A DNA stretch of 64,000 nucleotides from positions 183,757 through 247,756 of the forward strand of contig JAFEDS010000015.1 of assembly GCA_018241505.1 (NCBI GenBank). The letters are read 5' to 3'. Position 1 is the first letter of the stretch. Every line of letters begins with the position of its first letter. This DNA is from Pseudomonadota bacterium (GTDB lineage: Bacteria; Pseudomonadota; Gammaproteobacteria; Steroidobacterales; Steroidobacteraceae). This document shows, in pieces, positions 1-8,712 of the stretch. The notes under the pieces were generated by a model. The model was not told the origin of the DNA, ran no database searches, and saw only the letters and a list, made by a program, of their open reading frames with translations. Made by a program: the position numbers and the translations under genes.

Positions 1-2
1 CG

Positions 3-800
3 TACCTGGGCATGGTGCCCAGCTCGGGCAGCGCGGCGGGAGACTCGCGACCTACCGCACTCGATCGAAGCCATCCGACCACCGGTGACTGCGGGTCGTG
101 CCATACCACCACTCCGACCTTCGCCAACAATGTCACGAGCACGGCAAAACCGGCCAACCACATCCCCACGAACGCAGCTTGCGCGCAATGCCACACCACC
201 GCGGGCAACTACGCAGCCTATTCGGTGACGGGAACCCACCAGGGCGTTACAACGTGCCTGAGCTGTCACGCGCCGGCGGTTGCCGGAACCTTCGCCAACA
301 TCACCATCACGACCACAAGCGCCGGCCACATTCCTATCGGGGGCCTGGATTGCGGCAGCTCGGGTTGCCATACCACCACCAACGTCAGCACCGGTGGGTT
401 CAAGTTGGGCAATGCCAGTATCACGAGCCCCACGCTGCGCGTTGCCGGGCACACCACCGTGGCGGGCGTTGTCCCGGCTTGTCAGACCTGCCACGAGAGC
501 GCGCCGTATCAGGGAATGATTGCGAGTACTGCGACCGCCCCGGGTGACTCACGGCCGACGGCTTTTGACAAGAGTCATCCGACGTCCGGTGACTGCGGCG
601 GATGCCACACCACAACACCTACATTCGCCGGTAATGTGACCGGTGCCACCAAGCCTTCCAATCACATTCCAACGAACGCCCCCTGCGCGCAATGTCATAC
701 GACAGCGGGCAACTATGCTGCGTATGTCATGGGCGTAACAGGGCACACGGGAATCACCAGCGGCTGCGCGCTCTGCCATGCCAGCGGACTCGCATTTGCG
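3..800 (+). repeat. Internal 168-residue tandem duplication in the cytochrome
   Basis: The unit beginning with GDSRPTA at nt 39 recurs at nt 543 (period 504 nt). Both carry the same order of landmarks: SHPT, DCG-CH, TTTPTFA, NHIPTNA, CAQCHTTAGNYAAY, and a third haem motif. The residues just before nt 39 (LGMVPSS) match those before nt 543 (QGMIAST), so the repeat extends left of the window. Confidence 0.85.
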
Positions 801-1946
801 AACATGGCGCCGCCCACGTTGGTGGAGCCACCCCCCGGCCCCACAGGACACATCCCGGTCGGCAGCCTCGCCTGCGAGTTGTGTCACTCGGTCACCAACT
901 TCACGACTTTCTCGGGCACCGTCATGAAACACAACGCGGTGCGCGGGAGCCCCTGCGAAAGCTGTCATGAATATGGCATGAGATGGAAGACAAACACCGG
1001 AGTGGAGCTCTGGGTGCGTGACAGTCCGAATCACCACAAGGGGCAGGACTGCAATGGATCGGGATGTCACACTTCCCGTGACAAGTTCATGATCCGGCCG
1101 CCCGCCAGGGGAGCGGGCACAGTCGCAACCGGCTCGGTCAAACCCGCCAGTCACATGGCGACCACGGATGCCTGCCAGGCGTGCCATAAGAGCACCACCT
1201 GGCTGCCGGTCGCACGGGTCGATCACTCACAGGTCAAGGGCACTTGCGCGTCCTGTCACAATGGCACGGTCACACGTGGCAAACCCGCCACCCATCTTCC
1301 CACCTCAGCTCAGTGCGAGACTTGCCATACGACCAACGCGTGGACTCCGGCACGTTTCGACCACTCGGGTACCGGTACGACCCCCTGCGTGGCCTGCCAC
1401 AATGCCGTGCGCGCTGTTGGCATGCCGCGCTCGCACGTGCCTACGACTCGGTCCTGCAATACCTGCCATGGAACGCTGGTATGGCGTCCGGCAAAGTTGG
1501 ATCACTCCGCCATCACCAGCGGTTGCGCTGCCTGCCACAACCACGTGAGCGCGGTTGGCAAGTCGCCCGACCACATGACGACGCAGCGCGACTGCTCCAC
1601 GTGTCACCAGTATCCGGACTGGACTGTCATCGCCTTCATGCACGCATCGACGGCCTATCCGGGTCAGCATCACAAGGAGCTGGCCTGCAGCGGCTGCCAC
1701 AAGAGCAACACCGAACACATTCCATATATTGCACCGGCCGACGCAGGTACCTGTGGCGGTTGTCACGCCCCTGACTTCAAGCCGGCGGCACACCCGAAAA
1801 CACTGAAGGGCGAGAAGTACACCGCGCACGAGCTCAGCAATTGCAGTGGCGCGTGCCACATCTACGCCGATGCCGCTCATCCTGAGATCAGCAAAGCGCG
1901 GCCGGGTCCACGGCATCGTGTCTCCGATGCGACGTTCCGGCACTAG
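3..1946 (+). CDS. Multihaem c-type cytochrome, 5' end outside window
   Basis: The frame is open from base 3 to the TAG at 1944-1946, so the true start lies before the window. I count 18 CXXCH haem-binding motifs plus two CX4CH (nt 351-371 and 1050-1070) and one CX3CH (nt 1842-1859), up to 21 haems in about 647 visible residues. Almost every position between motifs is low-complexity Thr/Ala/His linker, as in doubled-CXXCH or large extracellular-electron-transfer cytochromes. The N-terminal third is internally duplicated with a 168-residue period. The last 20 bp overlap the next gene, so the two are probably translated together. A role in electron transfer at or outside the inner membrane is inferred from the family; no signal peptide is visible because the start is missing. 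Confidence 0.9.
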   Translation, partial: YLGMVPSSGSAAGDSRPTALDRSHPTTGDCGSCHTTTPTFANNVTSTAKPANHIPTNAACAQCHTTAGNYAAYSVTGTHQGVTTCLSCHAPAVAGTFANITITTTSAGHIPIGGLDCGSSGCHTTTNVSTGGFKLGNASITSPTLRVAGHTTVAGVVPACQTCHESAPYQGMIASTATAPGDSRPTAFDKSHPTSGDCGGCHTTTPTFAGNVTGATKPSNHIPTNAPCAQCHTTAGNYAAYVMGVTGHTGITSGCALCHASGLAFANMAPPTLVEPPPGPTGHIPVGSLACELCHSVTNFTTFSGTVMKHNAVRGSPCESCHEYGMRWKTNTGVELWVRDSPNHHKGQDCNGSGCHTSRDKFMIRPPARGAGTVATGSVKPASHMATTDACQACHKSTTWLPVARVDHSQVKGTCASCHNGTVTRGKPATHLPTSAQCETCHTTNAWTPARFDHSGTGTTPCVACHNAVRAVGMPRSHVPTTRSCNTCHGTLVWRPAKLDHSAITSGCAACHNHVSAVGKSPDHMTTQRDCSTCHQYPDWTVIAFMHASTAYPGQHHKELACSGCHKSNTEHIPYIAPADAGTCGGCHAPDFKPAAHPKTLKGEKYTAHELSNCSGACHIYADAAHPEISKARPGPRHRVSDATFRH

Positions 1947-4377
1947 TCGCTGGCTGCGGCGTACAGCCCTCGCGTGGCTGAGCACCCTCGTAACGGCGGC
2001 CTACGCGCAGTTGGGCGGCGCCCCGCCCGTGCGCCTCGTCGATATTGTCGAAGTGCTCGAGCACGAAGACCAGGTCGACATCACCATCCAGTTCAACTGT
2101 TCGGTCCGGTACATTACGCACCTGCCCGCCAGTGAAGGCACGACAGTGCGAGTGCAGATGCAACCGCTGCCGGACTGCGGCATCGTCCCAGGCAATCCCA
2201 TCGCCAGTGAAATTCCCCCGCTGTCCGGTGGCTCGGGAGTGCTCTCGGCCGTACGCGTCGAAGGAGATGTGCCGGGCCAGATCACCCTCGTGTTCGACTT
2301 CAAGAAGAGCGAACGGTTCGTGTTGGCGCAGGGTGTCGATCCGCGCGGACTGAGAATGCGGTTGATTGACCGCGCCCGCGGCCGGCCCAAGATTCTGCTG
2401 ACGCAGCCCACCGACACGGTGAGCAATTTCGCAATCAACCTCGACGCGCAGACGCGGCCGTTTGATCAGGACGCCATCACACGGGCTCACGAGAAGTTCC
2501 AAGCACCCGTATACACTTCTGAAGAGACCGTTGAAGGACAGAAGTGGTATCGGCTGCGCGTGGGTCCGATCGAACGCCGCTCGGAGGCGGATCGGCTGCT
2601 CAACCTGGCATTGCCGGACTACCCGCGCGCCTGGCTCGCCATCGGCGATGACGCTGTGACCAGCAGCCCGGACATGGAGAGCGCTGAAGCTCTGCCCGGA
2701 GTTGAGCGCATCGCCAGCGACCCACCCCTGGCGCCTGGTGTGATCGCCACCCAGCTCGCGCAGGCGCGGGCGGCCCTGTCGGGTCATGATTACAACACGG
2801 CAATCCGGCTGCTGACGCAACTACAACGGCAGCCCGAGTTTCCCGAACGGGCACATGCCCAGGAGCTCCTCGGTCTTGCGCGGGAGCGCGCTGGACAACT
2901 CGCGCACGCCAAAGCCGAGTATGAGGAATACCTGCGGCGTTATCCCCACGGCGACGCCGCCGAACGCATTGCCGTGCGGCTCAGGATTCTCAGGGCAGCC
3001 TCGCTGAAGGCAGCTACAGGCGAGTCGGCGGCGGAAAACAACTCACGCTGGCGCCTGGATGGCGGCTTCTCGCAGTTGTTTCGCTATGACGGCACGCGAG
3101 TTGATAATTCGGCTACGCTGGCCACGACGCCGGGCAGTACGATCCTGCCCTCATCGCTGCAGACGACCACGCAGAACACGCTTTTCAACGACGCAGATCT
3201 GCTTCTGCGCCGCCATGGCGACGAGATCGATTGGTTGGGGCGCGTCAGCGCCGGTTACTCGAAGAGTTTTGCCCGCGACAGCGTCGGCGACGAGCGCCGT
3301 ATCAGCATTGCTTCCGTCGAGCTCGTCGACCGCACCTTGGGCATACTGGCGAGGTTGGGGCGCCAGACCCGCAACCAGGATGGTGTGCTCGGCACCTTCG
3401 ATGGTCTGTTCTTGTCCTATCAGTGGCGACCCTCCTGGGGAGTCAACGTCACCGCGGGCTACCCTGTGGAGCAGACGACGTCGGGATTTCAGAGCGGGCG
3501 GCAGTTCGAAACCGTCGCGCTGGCCTACACTCCGGTCGGTTCCCGTTGGGACGCCAGCATTTTCGCCGCGAATCAACAGTTCGACGGTATTCGCGACCGC
3601 CGGGCCATCGGCTTCGAGGGCCGGCTGCTGGCGAAATGGGCATCCCTCATAGCGGTGTTGGACTACGACCCGTCTTATCATTCGGTCAACACCGCATCAC
3701 TGCTGGGAACCGTCCAACTGCCCATGCGCTGGGCGCTGAGTTTCGACGCCGAAAGGCGCAACTCGCCGGTGTTGACCACCCGGAACGCGCTCATCGGGCA
3801 GCCGGTCACCACCCTGGCACAACTCGAGCAGGTGTTCACACTGCAGGAGATTTTCCAGCTCGCGCGCGACCGCACGCCCGTCACGACGGACTACAGCATC
3901 ACGGCCACCCGCCCGTTAGGTGAACGTTTTCAGTTCGCGACCACCGTGTCAGCCACCGAGACCGCTGCGACCGTCACCTCAGGCGGTGTCGATGCCGACC
4001 CGGCGACGGGCCTGGAGCTCACATATCAGGCGCAGATCTACAGCTCGAGCCTGTGGCGCCCAGGTGATTTCAACGTGATCACCGCCACGTATTCCAACAC
4101 TCAGATCGGCACGCTGGTTGGCGTCGGCGCCAGCAGCCGCTTTCCGCTGACGAGCGCATGGCGCATCGGTCCGCGACTGACCATCGACAAACGCAACCTC
4201 AGCAGCGACGCCAGCAGCGAGCTGACCTATATACCTTCGATGCTGTTGGACTATCAGCGTGGCCGCAAGCTGTTGCAGTTCGAGATCGGCGGCCAGTTGG
4301 GCAAGCGCGACGCCCAGTTACAGAGTCAGAATACCAAGCGCTACTACATCAGCCTGTCATACAGGATCGGACTGTAG
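1927..4377 (+). CDS. Outer-membrane beta-barrel protein with AMIN-like, SPOR-like and TPR regions
   Basis: 816 residues from ATG 1927, chosen over the upstream in-frame ATG (1846) because it gives a typical Sec signal peptide (RR near the start, hydrophobic stretch, cut near AYA-QL). Residues about 35-165 resemble an AMIN-type beta domain, about 190-250 a SPOR-like fold, and about 270-355 two TPR-like helical repeats. The rest (about 370-816) alternates short beta-strands and ends in YRIGL-stop, as expected for a barrel. It overlaps the multihaem cytochrome by 20 bp and is followed 2 bp later by a lipoprotein gene. I infer that it anchors or spans the outer membrane for the cytochrome, in the manner of a porin-cytochrome complex; no named family was recognised with certainty. 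Confidence 0.7.
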   Translation: MRRSGTSRWLRRTALAWLSTLVTAAYAQLGGAPPVRLVDIVEVLEHEDQVDITIQFNCSVRYITHLPASEGTTVRVQMQPLPDCGIVPGNPIASEIPPLSGGSGVLSAVRVEGDVPGQITLVFDFKKSERFVLAQGVDPRGLRMRLIDRARGRPKILLTQPTDTVSNFAINLDAQTRPFDQDAITRAHEKFQAPVYTSEETVEGQKWYRLRVGPIERRSEADRLLNLALPDYPRAWLAIGDDAVTSSPDMESAEALPGVERIASDPPLAPGVIATQLAQARAALSGHDYNTAIRLLTQLQRQPEFPERAHAQELLGLARERAGQLAHAKAEYEEYLRRYPHGDAAERIAVRLRILRAASLKAATGESAAENNSRWRLDGGFSQLFRYDGTRVDNSATLATTPGSTILPSSLQTTTQNTLFNDADLLLRRHGDEIDWLGRVSAGYSKSFARDSVGDERRISIASVELVDRTLGILARLGRQTRNQDGVLGTFDGLFLSYQWRPSWGVNVTAGYPVEQTTSGFQSGRQFETVALAYTPVGSRWDASIFAANQQFDGIRDRRAIGFEGRLLAKWASLIAVLDYDPSYHSVNTASLLGTVQLPMRWALSFDAERRNSPVLTTRNALIGQPVTTLAQLEQVFTLQEIFQLARDRTPVTTDYSITATRPLGERFQFATTVSATETAATVTSGGVDADPATGLELTYQAQIYSSSLWRPGDFNVITATYSNTQIGTLVGVGASSRFPLTSAWRIGPRLTIDKRNLSSDASSELTYIPSMLLDYQRGRKLLQFEIGGQLGKRDAQLQSQNTKRYYISLSYRIGL

Positions 4378-4379
4378 TG

Positions 4380-4985
4380 ATGGATCGGGCTACCTGGATT
4401 GCCGTTTGCCTCATCCTCAGCATCGCTCAGAGCGGTTGTGTCACGACGTCGGACACGGAGGCTCCCCAGGAGTACCTGGACAACGAGACGGCCGCTACGG
4501 TGCTCGTCGCAGCCCGGCCATTGGTGTTTGCGCGCGATCGGCCGGAGCTGGCTGTGCACATGCGCGACTATGTCACCCTTGCGGCCGCGGCTGTGGATCG
4601 CATGGGCAAAACAGACTATGTGCTGATAGCGTACTTCTGGACGACGTTGGACGCTCATGGGCGCGAGGGTGAATCGGCGATGCCCGGGGGTGCAGACCCC
4701 AGGACTCGCGAGCTCATCATTGTCGCGGACGATCGCCGCATCAGGCTGAGATCCGGAGCAGTGTCGGCACACGACATGGGGATTGGCGAGGCGGTGCACG
4801 CCCCTCCGAGCCGCGCGGCGATACAGGTGCTTTACAGAGTCGATCTGGCCACGCTGCGATTTCTCTCGGCAGCCCACCACTTGGCGCTGCTGCAGGATGT
4901 CAACGATCCGACCTCGAGCTTTCAGCTATGGTCGGACCGGCGCCCGGCACTGAATGGGCTGGTGAGATCTCTCAACGGTCAGTAA
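4380..4985 (+). CDS. Putative lipoprotein of the cytochrome operon
   Basis: 201 residues from ATG 4380, two bases after the barrel gene stop. The N-terminus has a hydrophobic stretch followed by AQSGC, a plausible though weak lipobox, so the mature protein would be lipid-anchored. No domain was recognised in the remainder, which looks like a globular alpha/beta protein. The tight spacing places it in the same transcript as the cytochrome and barrel. The gene ends 6 bp from the convergent receiver gene. Confidence 0.7.
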   Translation: MDRATWIAVCLILSIAQSGCVTTSDTEAPQEYLDNETAATVLVAARPLVFARDRPELAVHMRDYVTLAAAAVDRMGKTDYVLIAYFWTTLDAHGREGESAMPGGADPRTRELIIVADDRRIRLRSGAVSAHDMGIGEAVHAPPSRAAIQVLYRVDLATLRFLSAAHHLALLQDVNDPTSSFQLWSDRRPALNGLVRSLNGQ

Positions 4986-4991
4986 GGCGGC

Positions 4992-5384
4992 TCAGTTGAG
5001 CAGTTGCCGGCGTACCGCGGCCAACAGATCATCCATGTCGAAAGGCTTGGTGAGGATTTCCTCGGCTCCCGCGGCACTGGCGGCGGCCAGGTAGGCGTGG
5101 GTCGCGACCGCGTCCGGTTTGTAGGCGATGGGATTGCCACCGCCGGAAATGGCCACAATACGCACCTTCGGGAAGCGACTCCTGAGAATCTTGATGAACT
5201 CGAGGCCGTTGACCTTCGGCATGATCATGTCAGTGACAACAACGTCCGGCACGCCGGTTTCCAGAACTTTCAACCCTTCCGCAACGCCGCTCGCCACGGT
5301 CACGACAAATCCTTCCTGCTCGAGCACTCTCTGGATGGCCTCGCCGACATCTACTTCATCGTCTACCACCAGAATGCATGCCAT
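4992..5384 (-). CDS. Receiver-only response regulator (CheY-like), module 1
   Basis: 130 residues, a single REC domain without an output domain. Acidic pair D8/D9, phosphoacceptor D52 in VTDMIMP, S80 and K113 are all present, so it should be phosphorylatable. Between beta4 and beta5 it has an insertion containing GGGN, YKP and AYLA that is also present in the paralogue at 21558-21956. It lies 12 bp downstream of the sensor kinase gene and is its likely partner. With no DNA-binding region, output must be by protein contact or by phosphorelay (inference). Confidence 0.93.
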   Translation of the reverse strand: MACILVVDDEVDVGEAIQRVLEQEGFVVTVASGVAEGLKVLETGVPDVVVTDMIMPKVNGLEFIKILRSRFPKVRIVAISGGGNPIAYKPDAVATHAYLAAASAAGAEEILTKPFDMDDLLAAVRRQLLN

Positions 5385-5396
5385 CGACTGTTCTCC

Positions 5397-6869
5397 TCAG
5401 ACCGCCGCCGGCAGATAGATCCTGACCCGCGTTCCCACACCCACGGTGGAGTCAACCGTGATCATACCTTCCATGGAGGTGACTATACCGTGGACCACCG
5501 ACAAGCCTAGCCCGGTCCCTTCACCAACGTCACGCGTCGTGAAAAATGGATCGAAAATATGTGCCAGCACCGCGGGCTCCATGCCATGACCGGTGTCGCT
5601 GACTTCCAATAATGCGTACCCCCCCTGGTGCCGCGCAGCCCCTTCCGGCGGCTCCTGGACCGGAGCGAGTGTCAGAGAAAGCCTGCCCGCATTGGGCCGC
5701 ATCGCCTGATACGAATTGGTACAGAGATTGATCACGACCTGGTGCAACAGGCTGGGATCGCCGAACACAACCAGGTCCTGGTCGCCGCGGAATTGAAAGG
5801 CGATCTCAATGTTGGCCGGCACGATGGCCCGCAACAGATCGAGCGCCTCCTCGATGGTGGGGCGGACTGAGAAGACGGCAGCCCGCTTGGCGTCCATTTC
5901 GCGACTGAATGTCAGGATGCCTTGAACCAACTTCCGGGCGCGCTGGGCGGCGGCGACGATGCGGGTCAGGTCACGGTACAGGCGCGAGTCCGCCGGCAGC
6001 TCACGCAGGGCCGCCTGCGAATACAGCAGGATGGGCGTCATGATGTTGTTGAATTCGTGGGCCACGCCGCCGGCCAGAGTACCGATGGTCGCGATCCGTT
6101 CGCGATGCAGAAGACGGCGCTCCAGGTCGAGCCGTTTGGCGTCGGATGCGGCGCGCTCGCTCATCTCAGTAACCAGGCGCTCGTTGCTGCCAACGAGCTC
6201 GTGTCGCATGTGTTCCAGGTGGTGATTCAGCTCTCTCACTTCGCTTATTGAGCTGCGCACCTGGATTCGCGCTCGCACATCGCCAAGGGCGATCTTTTCG
6301 GCAGACTCTCTCAAGCGGACCATGGGGCGCGAGATCATGGCGGACAGCCAAATCGAGGCAGCAACCGACACCGCGGTGAAAATCAGCATCACCATCAGTA
6401 CCCGGCGCTTCGCAGTGTCAACCCGCTGGAGCGTGGGTCCTTCATCAAAACCCAGGCGCAACACGACCGAACCTGCCGGACGCTTGACTCTGTGCGAAAT
6501 GAAGTAAACCGAATCGCCCTGCTCACCGAAGCGGAAGTCATCCGACCGGTTGTCGGGGAACGGCGCTGTGGCGACGGTGCCGTGCAGCCTGCGCCCGCCG
6601 TCAACGACCTCGGCGAACAGAACCTGGCCGCTCAGTGACACACTGTCGAGCAGCTCGGCCGCATGTTGGTCGAAGTTTTCAGCGGGCGCTCCTTCCAACT
6701 CGTCCGCTACGAGCCGGCTGTAGGAGCGGATCGGGTTGACGAACAGCTCAATATAGCCTTCCTGGACGATTGTTGATACGCCGAGGTACAGCAGTGGCAC
6801 GAGCACGGCGTGGATCACCAGGACCACGCCGATCACCCGCGCGCGCAATGTGTTGATCAGTCGCCCCAT
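5397..6869 (-). CDS. Membrane sensor histidine kinase, module 1
   Basis: 490 residues from ATG 6869. TM1 lies about residues 12-35, a periplasmic sensor region about 36-150, TM2 about 155-178, then HAMP (about 179-232), HisKA with H271 in AGGVAHEFNN, and an HATPase with N box (NLCTNSYQAM), DTGHGM and GTGLGLSVV. It starts 13 bp inside the end of the PstS-like gene, indicating translational coupling, and is followed by its receiver. The linkage to a periplasmic PstS-like binding protein suggests that the kinase may sense ligand through that protein. It is clearly paralogous to the kinase at 21976-23430. Confidence 0.93.
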   Translation of the reverse strand: MGRLINTLRARVIGVVLVIHAVLVPLLYLGVSTIVQEGYIELFVNPIRSYSRLVADELEGAPAENFDQHAAELLDSVSLSGQVLFAEVVDGGRRLHGTVATAPFPDNRSDDFRFGEQGDSVYFISHRVKRPAGSVVLRLGFDEGPTLQRVDTAKRRVLMVMLIFTAVSVAASIWLSAMISRPMVRLRESAEKIALGDVRARIQVRSSISEVRELNHHLEHMRHELVGSNERLVTEMSERAASDAKRLDLERRLLHRERIATIGTLAGGVAHEFNNIMTPILLYSQAALRELPADSRLYRDLTRIVAAAQRARKLVQGILTFSREMDAKRAAVFSVRPTIEEALDLLRAIVPANIEIAFQFRGDQDLVVFGDPSLLHQVVINLCTNSYQAMRPNAGRLSLTLAPVQEPPEGAARHQGGYALLEVSDTGHGMEPAVLAHIFDPFFTTRDVGEGTGLGLSVVHGIVTSMEGMITVDSTVGVGTRVRIYLPAAV

Positions 6870-7315
6870 AGCACGCGGATGACTTTGACCCGGGGGTTGT
6901 GAGCGACGTCGGTGAGCCACATGAAGCTGACGGCGTTGGGGTCGGCATACAGGTCCTTCAGGACCTCGGCGACACTGGCCGCCTCTGTCGGCCGCAGCCA
7001 CCCCTGCCGGTTTACGCCTATCAATATCTGTCGCTCGTACGCGGCCTGCGACATGGCCACGATCTGCTGCAGGAAGATGGGATCCAGATCCGCATCGCTT
7101 CGATTGCGCACCGGATGCAGCGGGCTTCCGTTGACCAGCACCGGAAGTCCCAGAAACAGCTTGCGCACAGCGAGGGAGTCGAGATCCACCACCTTGCTGT
7201 CCGCGCGTACAACGAGCACGAGAGTCCGGGGGCTCGCGTCGGCGCTCAGCGCCAACAGCCCGAACAGGAGGATCCAGATGAGGCGCCGGATGCTCAAAAG
7301 AACGCAGCGCTCCAT
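6857..7315 (-). CDS. Short PstS-like periplasmic binding protein
   Basis: 152 residues with a Sec signal peptide (positive N-region, LIWILLFGLLALSADA-S). The mature part resembles the PBP-like/PstS-related fold seen in short phosphate-ABC-substrate-binding-like proteins, including the VRKLFLG and QGWLRP-type segments. The ATG at 7315 overlaps the porin gene by 22 bp; a TTG at 7297 overlapping the stop is an alternative start. The 3' end overlaps the kinase gene by 13 bp. The order porin, binding protein, kinase, receiver suggests a sensing unit rather than a transporter, because no permease or ATPase is present. Confidence 0.8.
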   Translation of the reverse strand: MERCVLLSIRRLIWILLFGLLALSADASPRTLVLVVRADSKVVDLDSLAVRKLFLGLPVLVNGSPLHPVRNRSDADLDPIFLQQIVAMSQAAYERQILIGVNRQGWLRPTEAASVAEVLKDLYADPNAVSFMWLTDVAHNPRVKVIRVLWGD

Positions 7316-8370
7316 TGCAGACGAATGTCGGAGTACCGTCCTTCGAGGGTGTGGGACCGGGCAAACTGCAGGGTGAGCGCCTGGCGGCGCACGAAATCCC
7401 AGCGCATCCCGACCACCTGCCGGGCACGGGCAAAGCGATCGAAGAGCTCGAGGTAGCCCGAGCTGCTGGCGCCTACAGAGTCTTCCCAACGGGCAAACCC
7501 GGTCAGGTCGTAAGCGAAACGGTACTCGCCCTGTAAATAGCCGACAAAGAAGCTGTCATCGTGCCCGCGGGTTGGATAGTACAACCGGCTGTCGGCCGCA
7601 TAGATCGTCCCCGTGAGCTTCCAATTGGACTCGGCGTAGGTCGCGAACACCCCGAACAGCCTCAGGTGAACATGGTCCAGCCCGGCGGCCGTGGCCTGTG
7701 TCAGGCCCACCGTCGTGAGCTCATCGTCGGCCAGCAACAGTCCCACGCCCGATTCGGAGAATTCATTGGGATGCAGCGAAACCCGCCCCTGGAATCCCAA
7801 CTGATGGCGGGAATCCGTGTCGGGATGGATCAGGTCGAATGCCTCCAGCCCGTCGGGAGTGATCTGCGGCGCTATGCCGCCGCCCACCGCGGTCCGCAAC
7901 CGCCAGCCATGCATGACATTGGCGCCGGACTCGATCAGAAAGCCGGTAAAGTGTTGTGGCAACACCCCGCCGAGATCCTCCCATTCCTCGATGGCGGGCC
8001 GCGTAATGCTGGTCTGCAGATACTGACCATGATGATGGTCGTGGTTCCAGACGCTGCCGGGCTCATGGAAGCGCCCGACCCAGATGACTGTGTCATCCGA
8101 AAGCTGCCAACCCAACTGCAGGCGCTCCAGGTCGCCTTCGTGGTCGGATACCAGGTACTCGCCGAAAACCTTCAGCGGCCCCTGCTGCAGCGTAAGCAGG
8201 ATGTCTGCCTGGATGGCGTCGTCGTGAATCTGCGTGTCAGGCGAATGCCGGGCGAAGGTGCCAACGACTTCGGCGCTGGGTAGCAGGAGGAACTCGTATT
8301 TCAACGGCTCGCCGCGTGCCAACTGCCACGACAGCAGCAGACCGAGGCCTAACAACCGAGCAAACCGCAT
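7294..8370 (-). CDS. Porin-like outer-membrane protein
   Basis: 358 residues from ATG 8370, chosen because it places a clean signal peptide (MRFARLLGLGLLLSW, cut near ARG-EP) at the start. The body is rich in alternating hydrophobic/polar strands with aromatic girdles and ends in LQWSAAFF, a C-terminal Phe as in outer-membrane barrels. A His-rich loop (NHDHHHGQ) lies near residue 115. It is the first gene of the operon with the PstS-like protein, kinase and receiver. The family resembles uncharacterised barrel proteins; a pore or ligand-capture role is inference. Confidence 0.75.
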   Translation of the reverse strand: MRFARLLGLGLLLSWQLARGEPLKYEFLLLPSAEVVGTFARHSPDTQIHDDAIQADILLTLQQGPLKVFGEYLVSDHEGDLERLQLGWQLSDDTVIWVGRFHEPGSVWNHDHHHGQYLQTSITRPAIEEWEDLGGVLPQHFTGFLIESGANVMHGWRLRTAVGGGIAPQITPDGLEAFDLIHPDTDSRHQLGFQGRVSLHPNEFSESGVGLLLADDELTTVGLTQATAAGLDHVHLRLFGVFATYAESNWKLTGTIYAADSRLYYPTRGHDDSFFVGYLQGEYRFAYDLTGFARWEDSVGASSSGYLELFDRFARARQVVGMRWDFVRRQALTLQFARSHTLEGRYSDIRLQWSAAFF

Positions 8371-8444
8371 GGGTGGTATCCACAAGTGGGCCCACCCGAT
8401 ATTGTGTCAAAAGGAGAGTCCTGGAAGCGTGCTTTGTATCCAGG

Positions 8445-8570
8445 TTACTTGCGGTTCGGCCGGCTGGCGGCGCCCCCAGTGTTGCGCAGCCGCTTGGCGC
8501 GTTTGAGCATCCAAACCAGCACAAAGACGAAAATGCAGTAGCCGAGCACGAGGCGCCTCAACCCCAGCAT
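8445..8570 (-). CDS. Small single-pass membrane protein
   Basis: 41 residues on the minus strand: a short N-terminus, one strong hydrophobic segment (residues 6-21, LVLGYCIFVFVLVWML), then a very basic tail with several Lys/Arg. The upstream region has a weak Shine-Dalgarno sequence (GAGTGG). It sits 75 bp upstream of the porin gene on the same strand, so it may be the first gene of that operon. Its compact TM-plus-basic-tail design is protein-like, but the call rests on composition only. Confidence 0.45.
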   Translation of the reverse strand: MLGLRRLVLGYCIFVFVLVWMLKRAKRLRNTGGAASRPNRK

Positions 8571-8712
8571 GATGCCACTCGACCACACATCGGACCCTTT
8601 TTGAGACTCGTCTCACAACGCGCTGTTGGCCGACAATGTGCCCGCGCAGCGGACCCGTTTGCCATTCCCTGCTGACAGTAGGTGCGCGGGGGCCTCACCG
8701 CAGTGAATAAAT

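Noticed and set aside
549-1985. Long minus-strand frames (549-1226, 1305-1985) opposite the cytochrome
   Set aside because: They are antisense to a gene with 21 haem motifs; composition is Arg/Gly-rich shadow sequence without domains.
7561-8283. 240-codon plus-strand frame
   Set aside because: Antisense to the porin gene, which has a signal peptide and barrel character.
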